Program-made: the position numbers and the translations under genes | In this document: piece after piece, positions 1-8,612 of the stretch | Numbering within the stretch: the stretch's first letter is position 1 | How the letters are laid out: each line of letters starts with the position of its first letter | Notes under the pieces: generated by a model | Database searches by the model: none | Told to the model about the DNA's origin: nothing | What the model saw: only the letters and a program-made list of their open reading frames with translations | IMG/VR virus record: IMGVR_UViG_3300020186_000039 | Coordinates: 1-41,573 of that record | Length of the DNA: 41,573 bases | DNA from: a virus | Direction: 5' to 3' (one strand)

Positions 1-291
1 AAATAACTAAGTAGAACGAGTGATTGGGCGGGCAGGAGTACTTGCTCTCGGGGGGTCTCGGGGGTGTCCATGGCTCTCTCTAGTACTCCCACCCTATATC
101 TCCGTAGCACTCACACGTCTCGGTCTTTTACACCAAAGGTTTAGTCCATCTAGCTTTTACGCCGTATGACCTCTCCGTAAGTCTTTAAGGTTTGAGGAAA
201 TTTTTGGATTAGTTCCAAAAGTGCTCAAGCCTTTGAGGATTGTTCCGAAGACAGCTTCGTGTCTGTGCTCTCAACCACCTCGGAGGTTCAA
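1..291. other. Non-coding leader region with an inverted repeat
   Basis: I see no convincing gene here. An exact 8-bp inverted repeat, GGAGTACT at 35-42 and AGTACTCC at 82-89, encloses a C/T- and G-rich segment, so the region could form a structured 5' leader for the gene at 292. The second half (about 185-250) has two similar blocks, each starting TTTGAGGA and ending near GTTCC. No clear sigma-70 promoter was found. Whether this is a leader RNA or just an intergenic spacer is open. Confidence 0.3.
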
Positions 292-609
292 ATGACAAAG
301 TATCTAGTGCTTCTATTTGCTTACGTCGCCACAGCCCCTATCGCATTAGCGGCTGACGTTATGGGTATCAACCCTAGCGGTGTGCAGGTACCTCTTGAAG
401 TAATTGGTGCTGCATACTTACTTCTTCGTTTCACCGCTGAAGGTCTTGGCAAGCTCGCACAGAAGACTAGCAACACATGGGATAACAAGATAGCCGCAGG
501 GTTAGCGGCTGCAGCCAACTTCGCTGGCTGGGGCCTTGGCTTGTTTGGTGTTGGTTCGCCCAAGTCTATATCGAGCCCATTCAGCAAACCTGCGGAGGAC
601 AAAAAGTGA
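292..609 (+). CDS. Small membrane protein with signal peptide, holin-like
   Basis: The protein has 105 residues. The ATG at 292 is preferred over an upstream GTG because GGAGG lies 5 nt before it. Residues 1-20 form a hydrophobic segment ending in ALA-A, which fits either a cleavable signal peptide or a first transmembrane helix. Further hydrophobic stretches lie near residues 38-48 and 70-92, the second rich in Ala and Gly. The C-terminal tail is polar and lysine-rich. Size, hydrophobicity and the short basic gene that follows resemble a holin or other lysis/envelope protein, but no family was recognised. Confidence 0.75.
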   Translation: MTKYLVLLFAYVATAPIALAADVMGINPSGVQVPLEVIGAAYLLLRFTAEGLGKLAQKTSNTWDNKIAAGLAAAANFAGWGLGLFGVGSPKSISSPFSKPAEDKK

Positions 610-725
610 GGGGTGTCATAAGCCGCATCCTTAGCTTAGTGAAGAGGGTTGCCTCCCTCCCCCTCTCTATTAGTCCGTTAGGTAAACTGCGCGGCGCTAA
701 GCTCGGCTTTAGAATCAGGTTTTAA
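606..725 (+). CDS. Short strongly basic peptide
   Basis: This is a 39-residue gene starting with GTG inside the stop of the preceding gene (GTGA overlap), with GGAGGA 7 to 8 nt upstream. The peptide has about nine Arg/Lys residues interspersed with Leu, Val and Ile, no acidic residues, and ends RIRF, so it could be an amphipathic membrane-active peptide. The operon terminator lies just downstream. A role beside the membrane protein at 292, for example in lysis, is inference from position only. Confidence 0.5.
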   Translation: MRGVISRILSLVKRVASLPLSISPLGKLRGAKLGFRIRF

Positions 726-750
726 GCGGCCCATATGCCTCCCCCTACTT

Positions 751-781
751 CCCCAGACCGGTCACGCTGGTCTGGGGTTTT
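751..781 (+). terminator. Rho-independent terminator
   Basis: A perfect 9-bp stem, CCCCAGACC (751-759) with GGTCTGGGG (769-777), has a 9-nt loop and is followed by TTTT. It closes the transcript containing the genes at 292 and 606 and separates them from the unit starting at 877. Confidence 0.9.
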
Positions 782-876
782 CGTTATGCGCGACAACAGC
801 AACACCCCTAAACTCTTAATCTGGTCTTCCGATACAAGATGGGTCAAACTTGTATAGCAATAACCAGGAGGTCTCC

Positions 877-1182
877 ATGACAGATGAGCAGAAGGTGCAC
901 GTTTCAATTCAGGAAGTGAAAGATGTTATTGTCGGCGTAAATGAGTTGTCTGTTTACCTCATCAGCCTTTTTCAAGACGGTATTCAGGCTGGTGACTTTG
1001 TGTCGATGTGGGACAAGATGCAGACCGACGCTGAGTTCAAAGCTCTGCTCATGAAAGCGTATGATGGGGTTCCTGAGATTAAGAAAGAATTGCAAGACCT
1101 CGACGTTGCTGAAGCAGTTGAGCTTGTATCGTTGCAAGCTTCGTTTATACCAAAGTTTTTGGATGCGCTAAAAAAAGAATGA
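877..1182 (+). CDS. Hypothetical helical protein
   Basis: The protein has 101 residues. The ATG at 877 has AGGAGG 5 nt upstream, better than the TTG at 850. The sequence looks all-helical and acidic, with no cysteine, signal peptide or membrane segment. Its end overlaps the start of the lipoprotein gene at 1179 (ATGA), which implies translational coupling. A TATAGC stretch at 853-858 could be a -10 box but has no convincing -35. No family recognised. Confidence 0.75.
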   Translation: MTDEQKVHVSIQEVKDVIVGVNELSVYLISLFQDGIQAGDFVSMWDKMQTDAEFKALLMKAYDGVPEIKKELQDLDVAEAVELVSLQASFIPKFLDALKKE

Positions 1183-2120
1183 AATTGAAAGTAGCCATAC
1201 TGACAACCCTCCTTACGGGGTGTAGTGCTACACTACGCCCCGATCCCTCTCCTGTTGCGGCTGATAGCAACTACCCCACTGCGGAGTTTTATGTTCAGGG
1301 AAAAATGTTTCAAGGTCTTGGTGAAGTATCCATTACCCGAGGAATGCCACTCTCAGATATTAAACTTGAAGTTCAAGGCTACTACCAAGGGATCATACAC
1401 GTTGACTCTGCTATCTGTGGGGTTAGCACCTCGTGGAGTTACGCCGACAGCCAGCGGATATCAATCCCTTTGCAAGGACATGCCGATCAGTCGTGCTTGA
1501 TCGATGTCGTGGTCTCAGTCGTCTACCCAAAGCGCAGCCTTAATGAGCAACTGACCTATGAGTTTAAGGGGCAGCTGCTGATCAAGGTGCTTGATTTAGG
1601 ACAGGCTTGGGTTGGCTACTCGACAAAGCTGGGCCAAGGAAAAGACGCAAAGATTGACGTATTAGTCAAAACTAAAAACACAACCCGCGTCGCTTTCCGC
1701 GGTTGCAACATCGGCTACGATAAAGAAGTCCAAGTTGTAAATGACTCCATCGCCGTTTCTTTTAATGAGGTGGCCCCTGCTACTGCAGAGAAGCGGTGCT
1801 CGCTCGAGGGATTTGTTAAGCCTACTTACCCTTACAGTACCCCGACGAGGATTAGCTGGCGGGTGTGGCGCTATGACGAGAAGTTCATCCCCCTTGCCCT
1901 CCCATACGTCACCATTGGGGAGTATGGTCACCTGGAGGTGACTGGCGAACCTGTGGTCTCCGTTGTGGCCCTAGACGAGGTCTTTAAGATAGGGTCGTCT
2001 GCTGAGTTCTACTTCACTGAAGATCAGCCACACACCCTAAGACTTCTGACCATCAAGGGGCGGTCGGTCGTATGCCTCTACACCCCGCCAATATCAAAGG
2101 ACTGGGCATGCCTCAATTAG
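1179..2120 (+). CDS. Large phage lipoprotein
   Basis: The protein has 313 residues. The N-terminus is a type II signal peptide with lipobox LLTGC (Cys15), so the mature protein should be lipid-anchored at the cell envelope. The remainder looks beta-rich, with two roughly similar halves that each contain a Cys pair (CGVSTSW and CNIGYDK regions). It is far larger than an outer-membrane spanin. Start overlaps the preceding gene by 4 nt and its end overlaps the membrane-protein gene at 2108. Lysis, superinfection exclusion or adsorption control are possible; none can be assigned. Confidence 0.75.
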   Translation: MKLKVAILTTLLTGCSATLRPDPSPVAADSNYPTAEFYVQGKMFQGLGEVSITRGMPLSDIKLEVQGYYQGIIHVDSAICGVSTSWSYADSQRISIPLQGHADQSCLIDVVVSVVYPKRSLNEQLTYEFKGQLLIKVLDLGQAWVGYSTKLGQGKDAKIDVLVKTKNTTRVAFRGCNIGYDKEVQVVNDSIAVSFNEVAPATAEKRCSLEGFVKPTYPYSTPTRISWRVWRYDEKFIPLALPYVTIGEYGHLEVTGEPVVSVVALDEVFKIGSSAEFYFTEDQPHTLRLLTIKGRSVVCLYTPPISKDWACLN

Positions 2121-2377
2121 GCGACCACATGATTGAGCTACTCCTGTCGTCCTCCAAAGGGGGTTGGTCTGGCGTCGCCTCGTTTGCTATTTTACTGGGT
2201 GTTTTAGCAGTTCTTTACTATAAAAGGCAGCAGGCCTCCCAAAAGATGGCAGACGATAAGAACGCTGAGCGGCAGCATGCAGCTGGGGTAAAGAACACCG
2301 AGGACAACAAAGCTGATGAAATTAATCTGAAAAAAGCAGAAAATGACATTGAAGAAGTTCTTAAAGGAGGCAACTAA
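2108..2377 (+). CDS. Single-pass membrane protein with charged helical tail
   Basis: The protein has 89 residues. The ATG at 2108 has AAGGAC about 6 nt upstream and gives a short overlap with the lipoprotein gene, so it is preferred over an ATG 36 nt earlier. One transmembrane helix spans roughly residues 20-38 (FAILLGVLAVLYY), followed by about 50 residues rich in Lys, Glu, Asp and Ala that look like a long helix or coiled coil. The topology resembles an inner-membrane spanin, and the lipoprotein upstream could be a partner, but the arrangement is not a classical spanin pair. Confidence 0.7.
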   Translation: MPQLGDHMIELLLSSSKGGWSGVASFAILLGVLAVLYYKRQQASQKMADDKNAERQHAAGVKNTEDNKADEINLKKAENDIEEVLKGGN

Positions 2378-2805
2378 TGCCAATACCCTCAAAAGCTGAC
2401 GGCAACGTGCCGCTTCTCCCAGGCCGCTCGCGCTATAACGTTGTTACTACCCGAAGCGACACCTGGGTGTATCACCGTGGTGCTCTTGACGGTACGGCGC
2501 CCAAAACAGCCGCGTCTGGCACATTAGTTGCTGATCCCAGTGTGATGGGGGCAGGCCGCGCAGAGTGGACGACCCTCCTCAATGGTGGACTCTTCACCCT
2601 TGTCGGTGCTTACCGCAAACCACTTATTTGCTCAGCGATCGATAACTCTGGGGCTACACTGACCCTTGTAAAAGAAGATGGCAGCCCATCGAGGGCGATG
2701 CCGGTTACTTTTCCTTTTACAATTGCTCCTGGCGAAGTCATTAAAGCTGTCGGCGGAACCGCTGTAGGCCTTCTTCTCCGCATTGAAGATAAGACCATAT
2801 TGTAG
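2377..2805 (+). CDS. Hypothetical beta-rich structural protein
   Basis: The protein has 142 residues. The ATG follows AGGAGG by 6 nt and overlaps the previous stop (TAATG). There is no signal peptide. The sequence alternates short hydrophobic beta strands with Gly/Thr-rich turns, as in phage virion proteins such as head fibres or tail appendages. The next gene at 2814 encodes another beta-rich protein. Family not recognised; a virion role is inferred from composition and neighbours. Confidence 0.65.
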   Translation: MPIPSKADGNVPLLPGRSRYNVVTTRSDTWVYHRGALDGTAPKTAASGTLVADPSVMGAGRAEWTTLLNGGLFTLVGAYRKPLICSAIDNSGATLTLVKEDGSPSRAMPVTFPFTIAPGEVIKAVGGTAVGLLLRIEDKTIL

Positions 2806-2813
2806 GGAATAGC

Positions 2814-3434
2814 ATGAGCGCATTACAAGGAAGAAAATACGAAACAGTTGTAAGGCTTATGGTGGACGGCACCTATGGCCTCACGCCTGTTGCCGGAGTT
2901 CCTTTCGCTCAAGTTGCGGCCACGATGCGCCGAACTGATATCTACGTCTTCGAGCTGAAAGCATTGAATCTCACTAACTGGGTCGAGCTCCAAGACGGCT
3001 ACTACGTTGTGGTCTGGAGCACTAGTGATACCTCCCATCTTGGTGAACTGTTCTTTTACCTAGAGTCATCCGGTGCCATCCCGTTTAATACGGTTGAGGG
3101 TAAGTTCAGCATTGAGCCTACACCTCTGGCAGTTCTTGCTGCCCCTGATCGCTGCATTATCTCTGGTAACGTCATCAACCTCGGCGGCGAGCCCGGCACT
3201 GAGTCTTGGGTTACGTTTCGTCTTGCGAAGACACCCTCTGTTGCGAGTACATCAGTTGTTGAGGGAAAAATCTTGCGCACCTATCCTGATGTGTTTGGAA
3301 ACTTCTCCATCTCCCTTCTGCGAAGCAAGAAGGTGATAGTCGAGATCCCACAATCAGGTCTTAAGCACACCATTACAGTCCCTGATCAAGAGACAGCCAA
3401 CCTTGTCGACGTATTGCCTCCTATCATTGACTAG
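2814..3434 (+). CDS. Structural protein with carboxypeptidase-regulatory-like domain
   Basis: The protein has 206 residues, with GGGAA upstream of the ATG. The C-terminal half (about 115-206) starts CIISGNVINLGG and looks like a small beta-sandwich of the carboxypeptidase regulatory-like (transthyretin-like) type. It is visibly related to the C-terminal part of the protein at 11170, which has CVLEGIVVDIQG at the matching place and a similar ending around TVP. The N-terminal half resembles parts of the protein at 10011. Probably a tail or head appendage subunit; exact role unknown. Confidence 0.65.
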   Translation: MSALQGRKYETVVRLMVDGTYGLTPVAGVPFAQVAATMRRTDIYVFELKALNLTNWVELQDGYYVVVWSTSDTSHLGELFFYLESSGAIPFNTVEGKFSIEPTPLAVLAAPDRCIISGNVINLGGEPGTESWVTFRLAKTPSVASTSVVEGKILRTYPDVFGNFSISLLRSKKVIVEIPQSGLKHTITVPDQETANLVDVLPPIID

Positions 3435-3458
3435 GTAGCCTTAGTTGACAAAGCTTGG

Positions 3459-3523
3459 ACCCAGACGAAAACCTGGGTATAGTTGCCTCTTACAACAGTC
3501 CCTGATGATATGGACTGTATAAG
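3459..3523 (+). promoter_or_regulatory. Intergenic hairpin and candidate promoter/operator
   Basis: The 151-bp gap before the gene at 3586 holds a 6-bp stem (ACCCAG 3459-3464, CTGGGT 3473-3478) and a 7-bp inverted repeat ACAGTCC (3495-3501) and GGACTGT (3512-3518). The second repeat abuts TATAAG (3518-3523), the same hexamer seen in the recurring -10-like element of this genome. No -35 at standard spacing was found. This could be a promoter with an overlapping operator; the first hairpin lacks a T-run and is a poor terminator. Confidence 0.4.
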
Positions 3524-3585
3524 GGGCTTATTTCTATGGTAAAGTTGAGACTAGGGAACCATTACACGGAGCAAGGAAGACCGCC

Positions 3586-4671
3586 ATGCTAAAGCTCGCC
3601 AACCAGGTTATTGATGTCTACGATGATGTGAGTTTCTCGGGGCTTATAAAACTCGCCAAACTAGCACCCGATGTTCACGTCATGAGTGCTGCAGAGCGAG
3701 CTGAGCTTGACGATACGGACTTCGCCCTATGTATGATTACCAAGAAAGCATCTAAGCTAAACAAGTTCCCTATCGACACTCGAGATAACACTTGGCTGTC
3801 CAACGAGTACTTCGAGCAAAACTGTGAGCGACTGCCCAAAGTCGCTGCTGAAACCGCTGCTTACCATATCAAACAGGCCTGCGGTAAATTTGGGGTAGCT
3901 GCCAAGCCTGCCGTAGTGGGTATGGCTAAAGAAGCATCGTCTAACGTTTACTACGAATCCTCAACAGAACGCCTGGTCAAGAAAGCATCTTACCAAGAAG
4001 TTTCCCTTGAAAAAATCGCCAACGTCCAAGAGATCGGTGATAACTACACCCATGCTCAGTTTGCCATGTCTACCCCTGCACATGTTAAGGTAGCATCCAA
4101 ATACTTCGCTGAGAAACTAGATAAAATTCCAATGGAGCAACGTCATAAATATGCGGCTGCGATTCAGAGACGAGCACACGAGCTCGGCATGCCTCCCCAA
4201 GGTGGTGCGGTTATTAAGTATGCTAGTGACCACTACAGTGGCCTTGTCGATGCGCACCTTAGAAGCCGCGCATCGTTGCTTGAAGTGGCTGACCCTGAGC
4301 ACAAAGAATACCTTGGCAAACTCGCGTCAGCTAAAAAAGAATTGACCCCTTCGCAGTTTGCACAAGCCCTTCACGGTTTTGACAAGAAGGCCGGTCTTAC
4401 CCGCTACTACGGTGGGTTTCTGACCAACCCCTATGAGGCAACGTTCGCTGGTGAACCAGATCAGTACGCCGGCTACCGCACTAAGGTTGCGAATCAGGAC
4501 ATGGGCTCGGATGAGATCAAAGCCTTAGCAACAGCTAAATACGCCAGGATCAAAGAATACTTCGGACACAGCCTCGCGGATGAGTTAAAAAAAGACCCCG
4601 TGCCCATCTTTGATTCTTTGCCGATGGACGCAAAACAGATACTAGTCGGGATAGCGAATGGCACGGTTTGA
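3586..4671 (+). CDS. Hypothetical virion protein with repeated KxA(S) motifs
   Basis: The protein has 361 residues, with AAGGAAG upstream of the ATG. It is predicted mostly helical and has no signal peptide. A short K-x-A-S-like motif recurs through its length (KKASK, KEASS, KKASY, KVASK, KYASD, KLASA and related KVAN/KIAN forms), too often to look casual. Similar tetrads occur in the large protein at 27880. An inner-capsid, scaffold or processed virion protein would fit, but I do not recognise the family. It begins a unit continuing through 4658 and 5407 with short overlaps. Confidence 0.7.
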   Translation: MLKLANQVIDVYDDVSFSGLIKLAKLAPDVHVMSAAERAELDDTDFALCMITKKASKLNKFPIDTRDNTWLSNEYFEQNCERLPKVAAETAAYHIKQACGKFGVAAKPAVVGMAKEASSNVYYESSTERLVKKASYQEVSLEKIANVQEIGDNYTHAQFAMSTPAHVKVASKYFAEKLDKIPMEQRHKYAAAIQRRAHELGMPPQGGAVIKYASDHYSGLVDAHLRSRASLLEVADPEHKEYLGKLASAKKELTPSQFAQALHGFDKKAGLTRYYGGFLTNPYEATFAGEPDQYAGYRTKVANQDMGSDEIKALATAKYARIKEYFGHSLADELKKDPVPIFDSLPMDAKQILVGIANGTV

Positions 4672-5410
4672 TGTTGCAACAGAAGCCTTCATGAACAAGG
4701 TTGCTGAAGATGCTCCTCACGAGCATCTTGGGGCAAAGGACGCGCTTAGTCTCGCCAGGAAAACAATAAACTTCACCCAGGACCCTAAAAGGGCTACCTC
4801 TAGGCTTCTGGTTGGTTTGGCCACCAAAGAGCTTTTGAAGGAAGGCTCCATCGGGGTCTTTCGTCTTTACGACATGCTAAACGACAGCTACCAAAAAGAC
4901 TGGTGGCACTGGGAACCAGAGACCATTTGGCAAACCCTACACAGGGAACATGGCCTTGAGCTTGATCGTGAACTCCGTGATCTCGTCTTATCGCTACAGG
5001 CTGTGGTTACGACGAACTTGCCGTTTGAAAGCTGGAACGTGTTTGAAAAGGTGACTGCCGCCCTCAATCACAACCCAGTTGATTTTCAGATCCTGCAGCC
5101 ACCTGAAGTAGATGAGGTGGCTTTTACTGTTGCGGTACTACGTCACATTAGAGGTGAGACTGTTGGCTACGAAGATGAAGTACTCGGCTACATGGCCGCG
5201 TGTGCTAGAAGTTCAGGTATCGTCTACCTCCCCAAAGAGCTTTACCCGGAACGTGCTCAGGACTTTCTTGATAATCTCAACAATGACCTTGAGCTTCGTG
5301 ATAAAGTTAAGGCCAAAAAAGACGACGGCTCGGCAGCCTACAAAATCCAGACCATGCAGCTCAAAGAAGTAGCCGACTACGTCTTTGAGCAAAGAAAAGG
5401 TGTAACGTGA
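4658..5410 (+). CDS. Hypothetical protein, probably virion-associated
   Basis: The protein has 250 residues. The start overlaps the end of the previous gene by 14 nt, so translation is probably coupled; the Shine-Dalgarno is weak. It looks mostly helical, with a Trp-rich patch (DWWHWEPETIW) near residues 85-95. It contains no recognisable catalytic motif. The stop overlaps the GTG start of the NlpC/P60-like gene at 5407. Position between two putative virion genes suggests a structural or assembly role. Confidence 0.65.
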   Translation: MARFDVATEAFMNKVAEDAPHEHLGAKDALSLARKTINFTQDPKRATSRLLVGLATKELLKEGSIGVFRLYDMLNDSYQKDWWHWEPETIWQTLHREHGLELDRELRDLVLSLQAVVTTNLPFESWNVFEKVTAALNHNPVDFQILQPPEVDEVAFTVAVLRHIRGETVGYEDEVLGYMAACARSSGIVYLPKELYPERAQDFLDNLNNDLELRDKVKAKKDDGSAAYKIQTMQLKEVADYVFEQRKGVT

Positions 5411-5892
5411 AGCTCATTTGGACAAAGTCTATTTCCCCGCTCAGTATTCTGATACGTCGGGGTACTAACAGCGACTGCTCTCACTTCGCACTGGTGTTTA
5501 AGAGCCCCGCTGGTGGACTTACATTCCAATCAAACCTTCTAGGTACCCACCCAAAGTACTTTAAGACGGCCATTAAAAACGGCATGGAAATCGTCCACGA
5601 GATTGACCTGCCACTTTCTATTGTCGAGGAAGACGCAGTCTGGGATGAGATTGTTGATGCTATGGATAGTAGGGGATACGACTACCCCGCGTTCTTTTAC
5701 TTAGTGTGGCGCGTGGCTCTATGGAAATTTTTAAACAGACCTATGCCGGCAAAAAATGCCTGGGCTAGGAAGGGCGCTCTTAACTGTGTCGAGGTTTTTG
5801 AAGCCATAAAAAAACACACAAAGCTGAAGGACGTTGAGTTGGACACATCCATGGTGCTGCCTCACGACCTCTATGCGCGGCTATCTGAATAA
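5407..5892 (+). CDS. Permuted NlpC/P60-like cysteine peptidase/amidase
   Basis: The protein has 161 residues and a GTG start with AAAGG upstream, overlapping the preceding stop. An early His in the context CSHFALVF (about residue 24) and a later Cys in LNCVEVFEAI (about residue 126) match the order of catalytic residues in permuted NlpC/P60 enzymes (YiiX/YebB type), where His precedes Cys. Members cleave peptide, amide or thioester bonds and include cell-wall peptidases. In a structural gene block it may be a virion-borne wall-degrading enzyme. Size fits a single domain. Assignment rests on motif order. Confidence 0.6.
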   Translation: MKLIWTKSISPLSILIRRGTNSDCSHFALVFKSPAGGLTFQSNLLGTHPKYFKTAIKNGMEIVHEIDLPLSIVEEDAVWDEIVDAMDSRGYDYPAFFYLVWRVALWKFLNRPMPAKNAWARKGALNCVEVFEAIKKHTKLKDVELDTSMVLPHDLYARLSE

Positions 5893-5918
5893 GGCAATCC
5901 TACCACGGAGAAACTTAG

Positions 5919-6290
5919 ATGGCTGTCGCGCATGAAAGACTACGCTATGATAGAATAAGCGTACTGGTAACGCCTCCAGGCTTCCAATCAATCAAAACGT
6001 ATTCCGTCAAGGATAACACGGTTGTGAGATTTGAAGTGGTCGTTGCCGCCAGGCAAATCGACGGTGCTAACCGGGCCATGTTTAAGCGTACAGGACTTTT
6101 TTACCGTGATGGGGGCAGCCCCGTTAAGATCCAAGGACCAACCTGGCTCGCGGATCAAACGGCGAAATCAGCCCCAAGCTTAGACATCAACTATTCGTTA
6201 GGTGCAAGTGACATTTCCCTTCTGGTCAAGAACGCTGCTGCTGTGTCTACAAGGTGGGTCGGATACATAAATAAGACGGAAATACAGTAG
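5919..6290 (+). CDS. Hypothetical beta-rich virion protein
   Basis: The protein has 123 residues, with GGAG 8 nt before the ATG. There is no signal peptide. It has alternating strand-like hydrophobic residues and a C-terminus ending in TRWVGYINKTEIQ. Composition resembles small head-decoration or fibre-associated proteins. It sits directly before the large fibre gene at 6386, separated by 95 bp that contain a GGTTTT/AAAACC palindrome but no clear terminator. Function not recognised. Confidence 0.6.
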   Translation: MAVAHERLRYDRISVLVTPPGFQSIKTYSVKDNTVVRFEVVVAARQIDGANRAMFKRTGLFYRDGGSPVKIQGPTWLADQTAKSAPSLDINYSLGASDISLLVKNAAAVSTRWVGYINKTEIQ

Positions 6291-6385
6291 GTTACAGCGT
6301 ATTGCCCTAATGTTTGCGCAGTGGGCGCCGATAGTGGGCTGAGGGTTTTAAAAAAAACCATGGTCTAACATCTAGGAGGGTTAAA

Positions 6386-8407
6386 ATGGCTGCTATTCTT
6401 GGTCTAGTAACAATCAACGGTAAAGATCTTTTAGAGGTCGACGTCAACCCAGCGTCCGGCGGAGGTACACCAGCACCAGTTGGCTCCCTTGCGTTGCTGA
6501 ATGAGTCGGTTGCTGAAGTCTCTCGTTTTATCTTCTCGCAAGCAGGATCGTTCTATGACGTTGTTGGTGCTGCAAAAGCACTTCAACTTTATAACTTTCC
6601 TGCAGTCGGCCACTACTTCTGGTTCTCAGTAACCGGTGGCGCAAACACCCAGACAGACCCAGCACTTGTTGGTGTTGGTCACCAAGTCGCAGTTCTTCCT
6701 GGTGATACCGCAGCTCAAGTTGCAACAGCGTTATTCGCCGCAGTAGCAGCGGTTGTTGCTGACTTTACCGCGATCAACTCTGTCTCCGCGCAAGTCGACG
6801 TCACCAACACCGTTGGCGGCAACGTCACTGATTCTTCTGCTAGCGGCTCAGCAGCTGCAGCCTCTGTCCTTACTCAAGGTAGTGAGATCGGTAGAAACTA
6901 TATTAAGATCGGCGCCGCTGACACCGCGTGGGATACGGTTTCCACCAACACCACATCCGGTGTGAAGCAGGGTAACTTCCTTCAGCTACCTATCTACGAT
7001 ACGTCACCAAACGGCTACTCCGTAGATGACATCGTTCAGCAAAACGGTCAGAACGTCAGCGTCGGTATCGTAACCCAAGCCGGCCGAACCGCACCAATTA
7101 CCTACTTCGTTCCAAACCCAGGCAACGCTGTCACCTCCGCAGACTTTGTTCTGACGGAAGGCGCACAGACCATCAATGGTAACAAGACCTTCGGTAACAA
7201 CGTTATCGTTCAGGGTGACTTTACCGTTAACGGAACTCTGACCTTCCTCAACTCGACTGACACCGACATCACGGACAAGAACATCACCCTAAACAAGGGT
7301 GGTGCAGCGGCTTCCGGTGGCGGTGCTGGCTTCTCGATCGAAGAGAACGCGGTCCTCACTGGCTACTTCAAAGTGGCTGCCGATCGCAATGGCTATGAGC
7401 TTCTTGCTCCAAACGTTGCATTCAAGAATGACCTTGACCTGTCAAACCTGACTGCAGGTCGCGTGCAGAAATTTGCCGACGCTAGCGGCACATTCGTCAT
7501 GCGCCCAGACGGGACTCCAGGTGTTGCTGGTCAAGTTGCATTCTACTCAGATGCAAACAACATCAACAACGTGGCAAACCTCTTCTGGGATAACGCCAAC
7601 AGCCGCTTAGGCATTGGAACGAACGCTCCTAGCCAAGCATTGCATGTTGTAGGTAACGCCCGTATCACTGGCCTCTCTGCAGTCCCAGGCGTTGTGCATA
7701 ACGACGCAAACGGTAACTTGTCTTCTAGCGCAGTAAGCTTGACCGCTGACGTCAGCGGAATCTTGCCAATCGCTCAAGGTGGTACTAACTCTGGCACCAC
7801 CCTAAACAACGACCGCATCATGTACTCCTCGGCTGGTGCTGTTGTCGAATATGCGGCCCTTGTTCCAAGCCAAGTTTACTTTGGTGCACCGACAACTGGT
7901 CTCCCCGCTCAGGACATCTCACTCTTCTGGGACAACACCAACAAACGCCTTGGTATCGCTGGTGGTGGATCGCCCGCACGTGCCCTAGACGTTTCTTCTA
8001 GCGTTGTGTTCCGCGGTGCTATGCTCCTCAATGACTTCACCGACAACCTGGCTAAATGGGAAGCGGTCCAGCGGCAAGTTCTTACCACTGACGCAACTGT
8101 CACTAACATCGCATCAATTGCCATTGCAACTGACACGATGGCTGTGATCGAAGCACACATCGTTGCTCGCCGCACCTCCGGTGCTGGTGCAAGTGGTGAC
8201 TCTGCGGTGTACGTCCGCACTGCTAAGTTCAAGAACGTTGCAGGGACTGTCTCCCTTGCTAACCTCCAGACGGACTACACCTCTGAGGATGTCCCAAGCT
8301 GGAATGGTACGATGTCAGCGTCGGGTGCAAATGCCATCCTTTCCGTAAAAGGTGCTGCTGCAACCAACGTGACCTGGACGGTGACTTACTTCATTCAGAC
8401 ATTGTAA
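6386..8407 (+). CDS. Large tail-fibre-like structural protein
   Basis: The protein has 673 residues, with AGGAGG upstream of the ATG. The N-terminal 30 residues (MAAILGLVTINGKDLLEVD) resemble the start of the protein at 9049, suggesting a shared attachment module. The middle is Ala/Gly/Thr/Asn-rich with strands typical of fibres (GDFTVNGTLTF). Two short modules, LFWDNANSRLGIG and LFWDNTNKRLGIA, match the repeat often seen in phage fibre proteins before chaperone-type C-terminal regions. The C-terminal part (about 560-673) looks like a trimerising beta domain. Codon use appears strongly biased, as for an abundant protein. Receptor specificity cannot be inferred. Confidence 0.8.
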   Translation: MAAILGLVTINGKDLLEVDVNPASGGGTPAPVGSLALLNESVAEVSRFIFSQAGSFYDVVGAAKALQLYNFPAVGHYFWFSVTGGANTQTDPALVGVGHQVAVLPGDTAAQVATALFAAVAAVVADFTAINSVSAQVDVTNTVGGNVTDSSASGSAAAASVLTQGSEIGRNYIKIGAADTAWDTVSTNTTSGVKQGNFLQLPIYDTSPNGYSVDDIVQQNGQNVSVGIVTQAGRTAPITYFVPNPGNAVTSADFVLTEGAQTINGNKTFGNNVIVQGDFTVNGTLTFLNSTDTDITDKNITLNKGGAAASGGGAGFSIEENAVLTGYFKVAADRNGYELLAPNVAFKNDLDLSNLTAGRVQKFADASGTFVMRPDGTPGVAGQVAFYSDANNINNVANLFWDNANSRLGIGTNAPSQALHVVGNARITGLSAVPGVVHNDANGNLSSSAVSLTADVSGILPIAQGGTNSGTTLNNDRIMYSSAGAVVEYAALVPSQVYFGAPTTGLPAQDISLFWDNTNKRLGIAGGGSPARALDVSSSVVFRGAMLLNDFTDNLAKWEAVQRQVLTTDATVTNIASIAIATDTMAVIEAHIVARRTSGAGASGDSAVYVRTAKFKNVAGTVSLANLQTDYTSEDVPSWNGTMSASGANAILSVKGAAATNVTWTVTYFIQTL

Positions 8408-8419
8408 TAGGGGGCTGAC

Positions 8420-8596
8420 ATGGCAGTTCAAAATAAAGTGATACCGACAAAGATCATCCTAAAGAGCCCGGATGGATCGACTGTAGAAAAGGATTATGGC
8501 AGCATCTCCGACCCCGTCCTAGCGGCAGAGTTGGAAGCTTTTCGCACTAATCCCTACATTAATATTAAGGGCAGTATTGTAAAGAAAGTGCCGTAG
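8420..8596 (+). CDS. Small protein downstream of the fibre gene
   Basis: The protein has 58 residues and starts MAVQNKVIPTKIILKSPDG, with GGGGG 5 nt before the ATG. The sequence looks like a compact alpha/beta fold and ends in a lysine-rich strand (IKGSIVKKVP). It lies 12 nt after the 673-aa fibre gene and before a terminator-like hairpin. A comparable 56-aa gene lies beside the leftward fibre cassette (35070-35240). Fibre chaperone or small accessory subunit is possible. No family recognised. Confidence 0.65.
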   Translation: MAVQNKVIPTKIILKSPDGSTVEKDYGSISDPVLAAELEAFRTNPYINIKGSIVKKVP

Positions 8597-8612
8597 CTCT
8601 ATTGTGGTCTAG

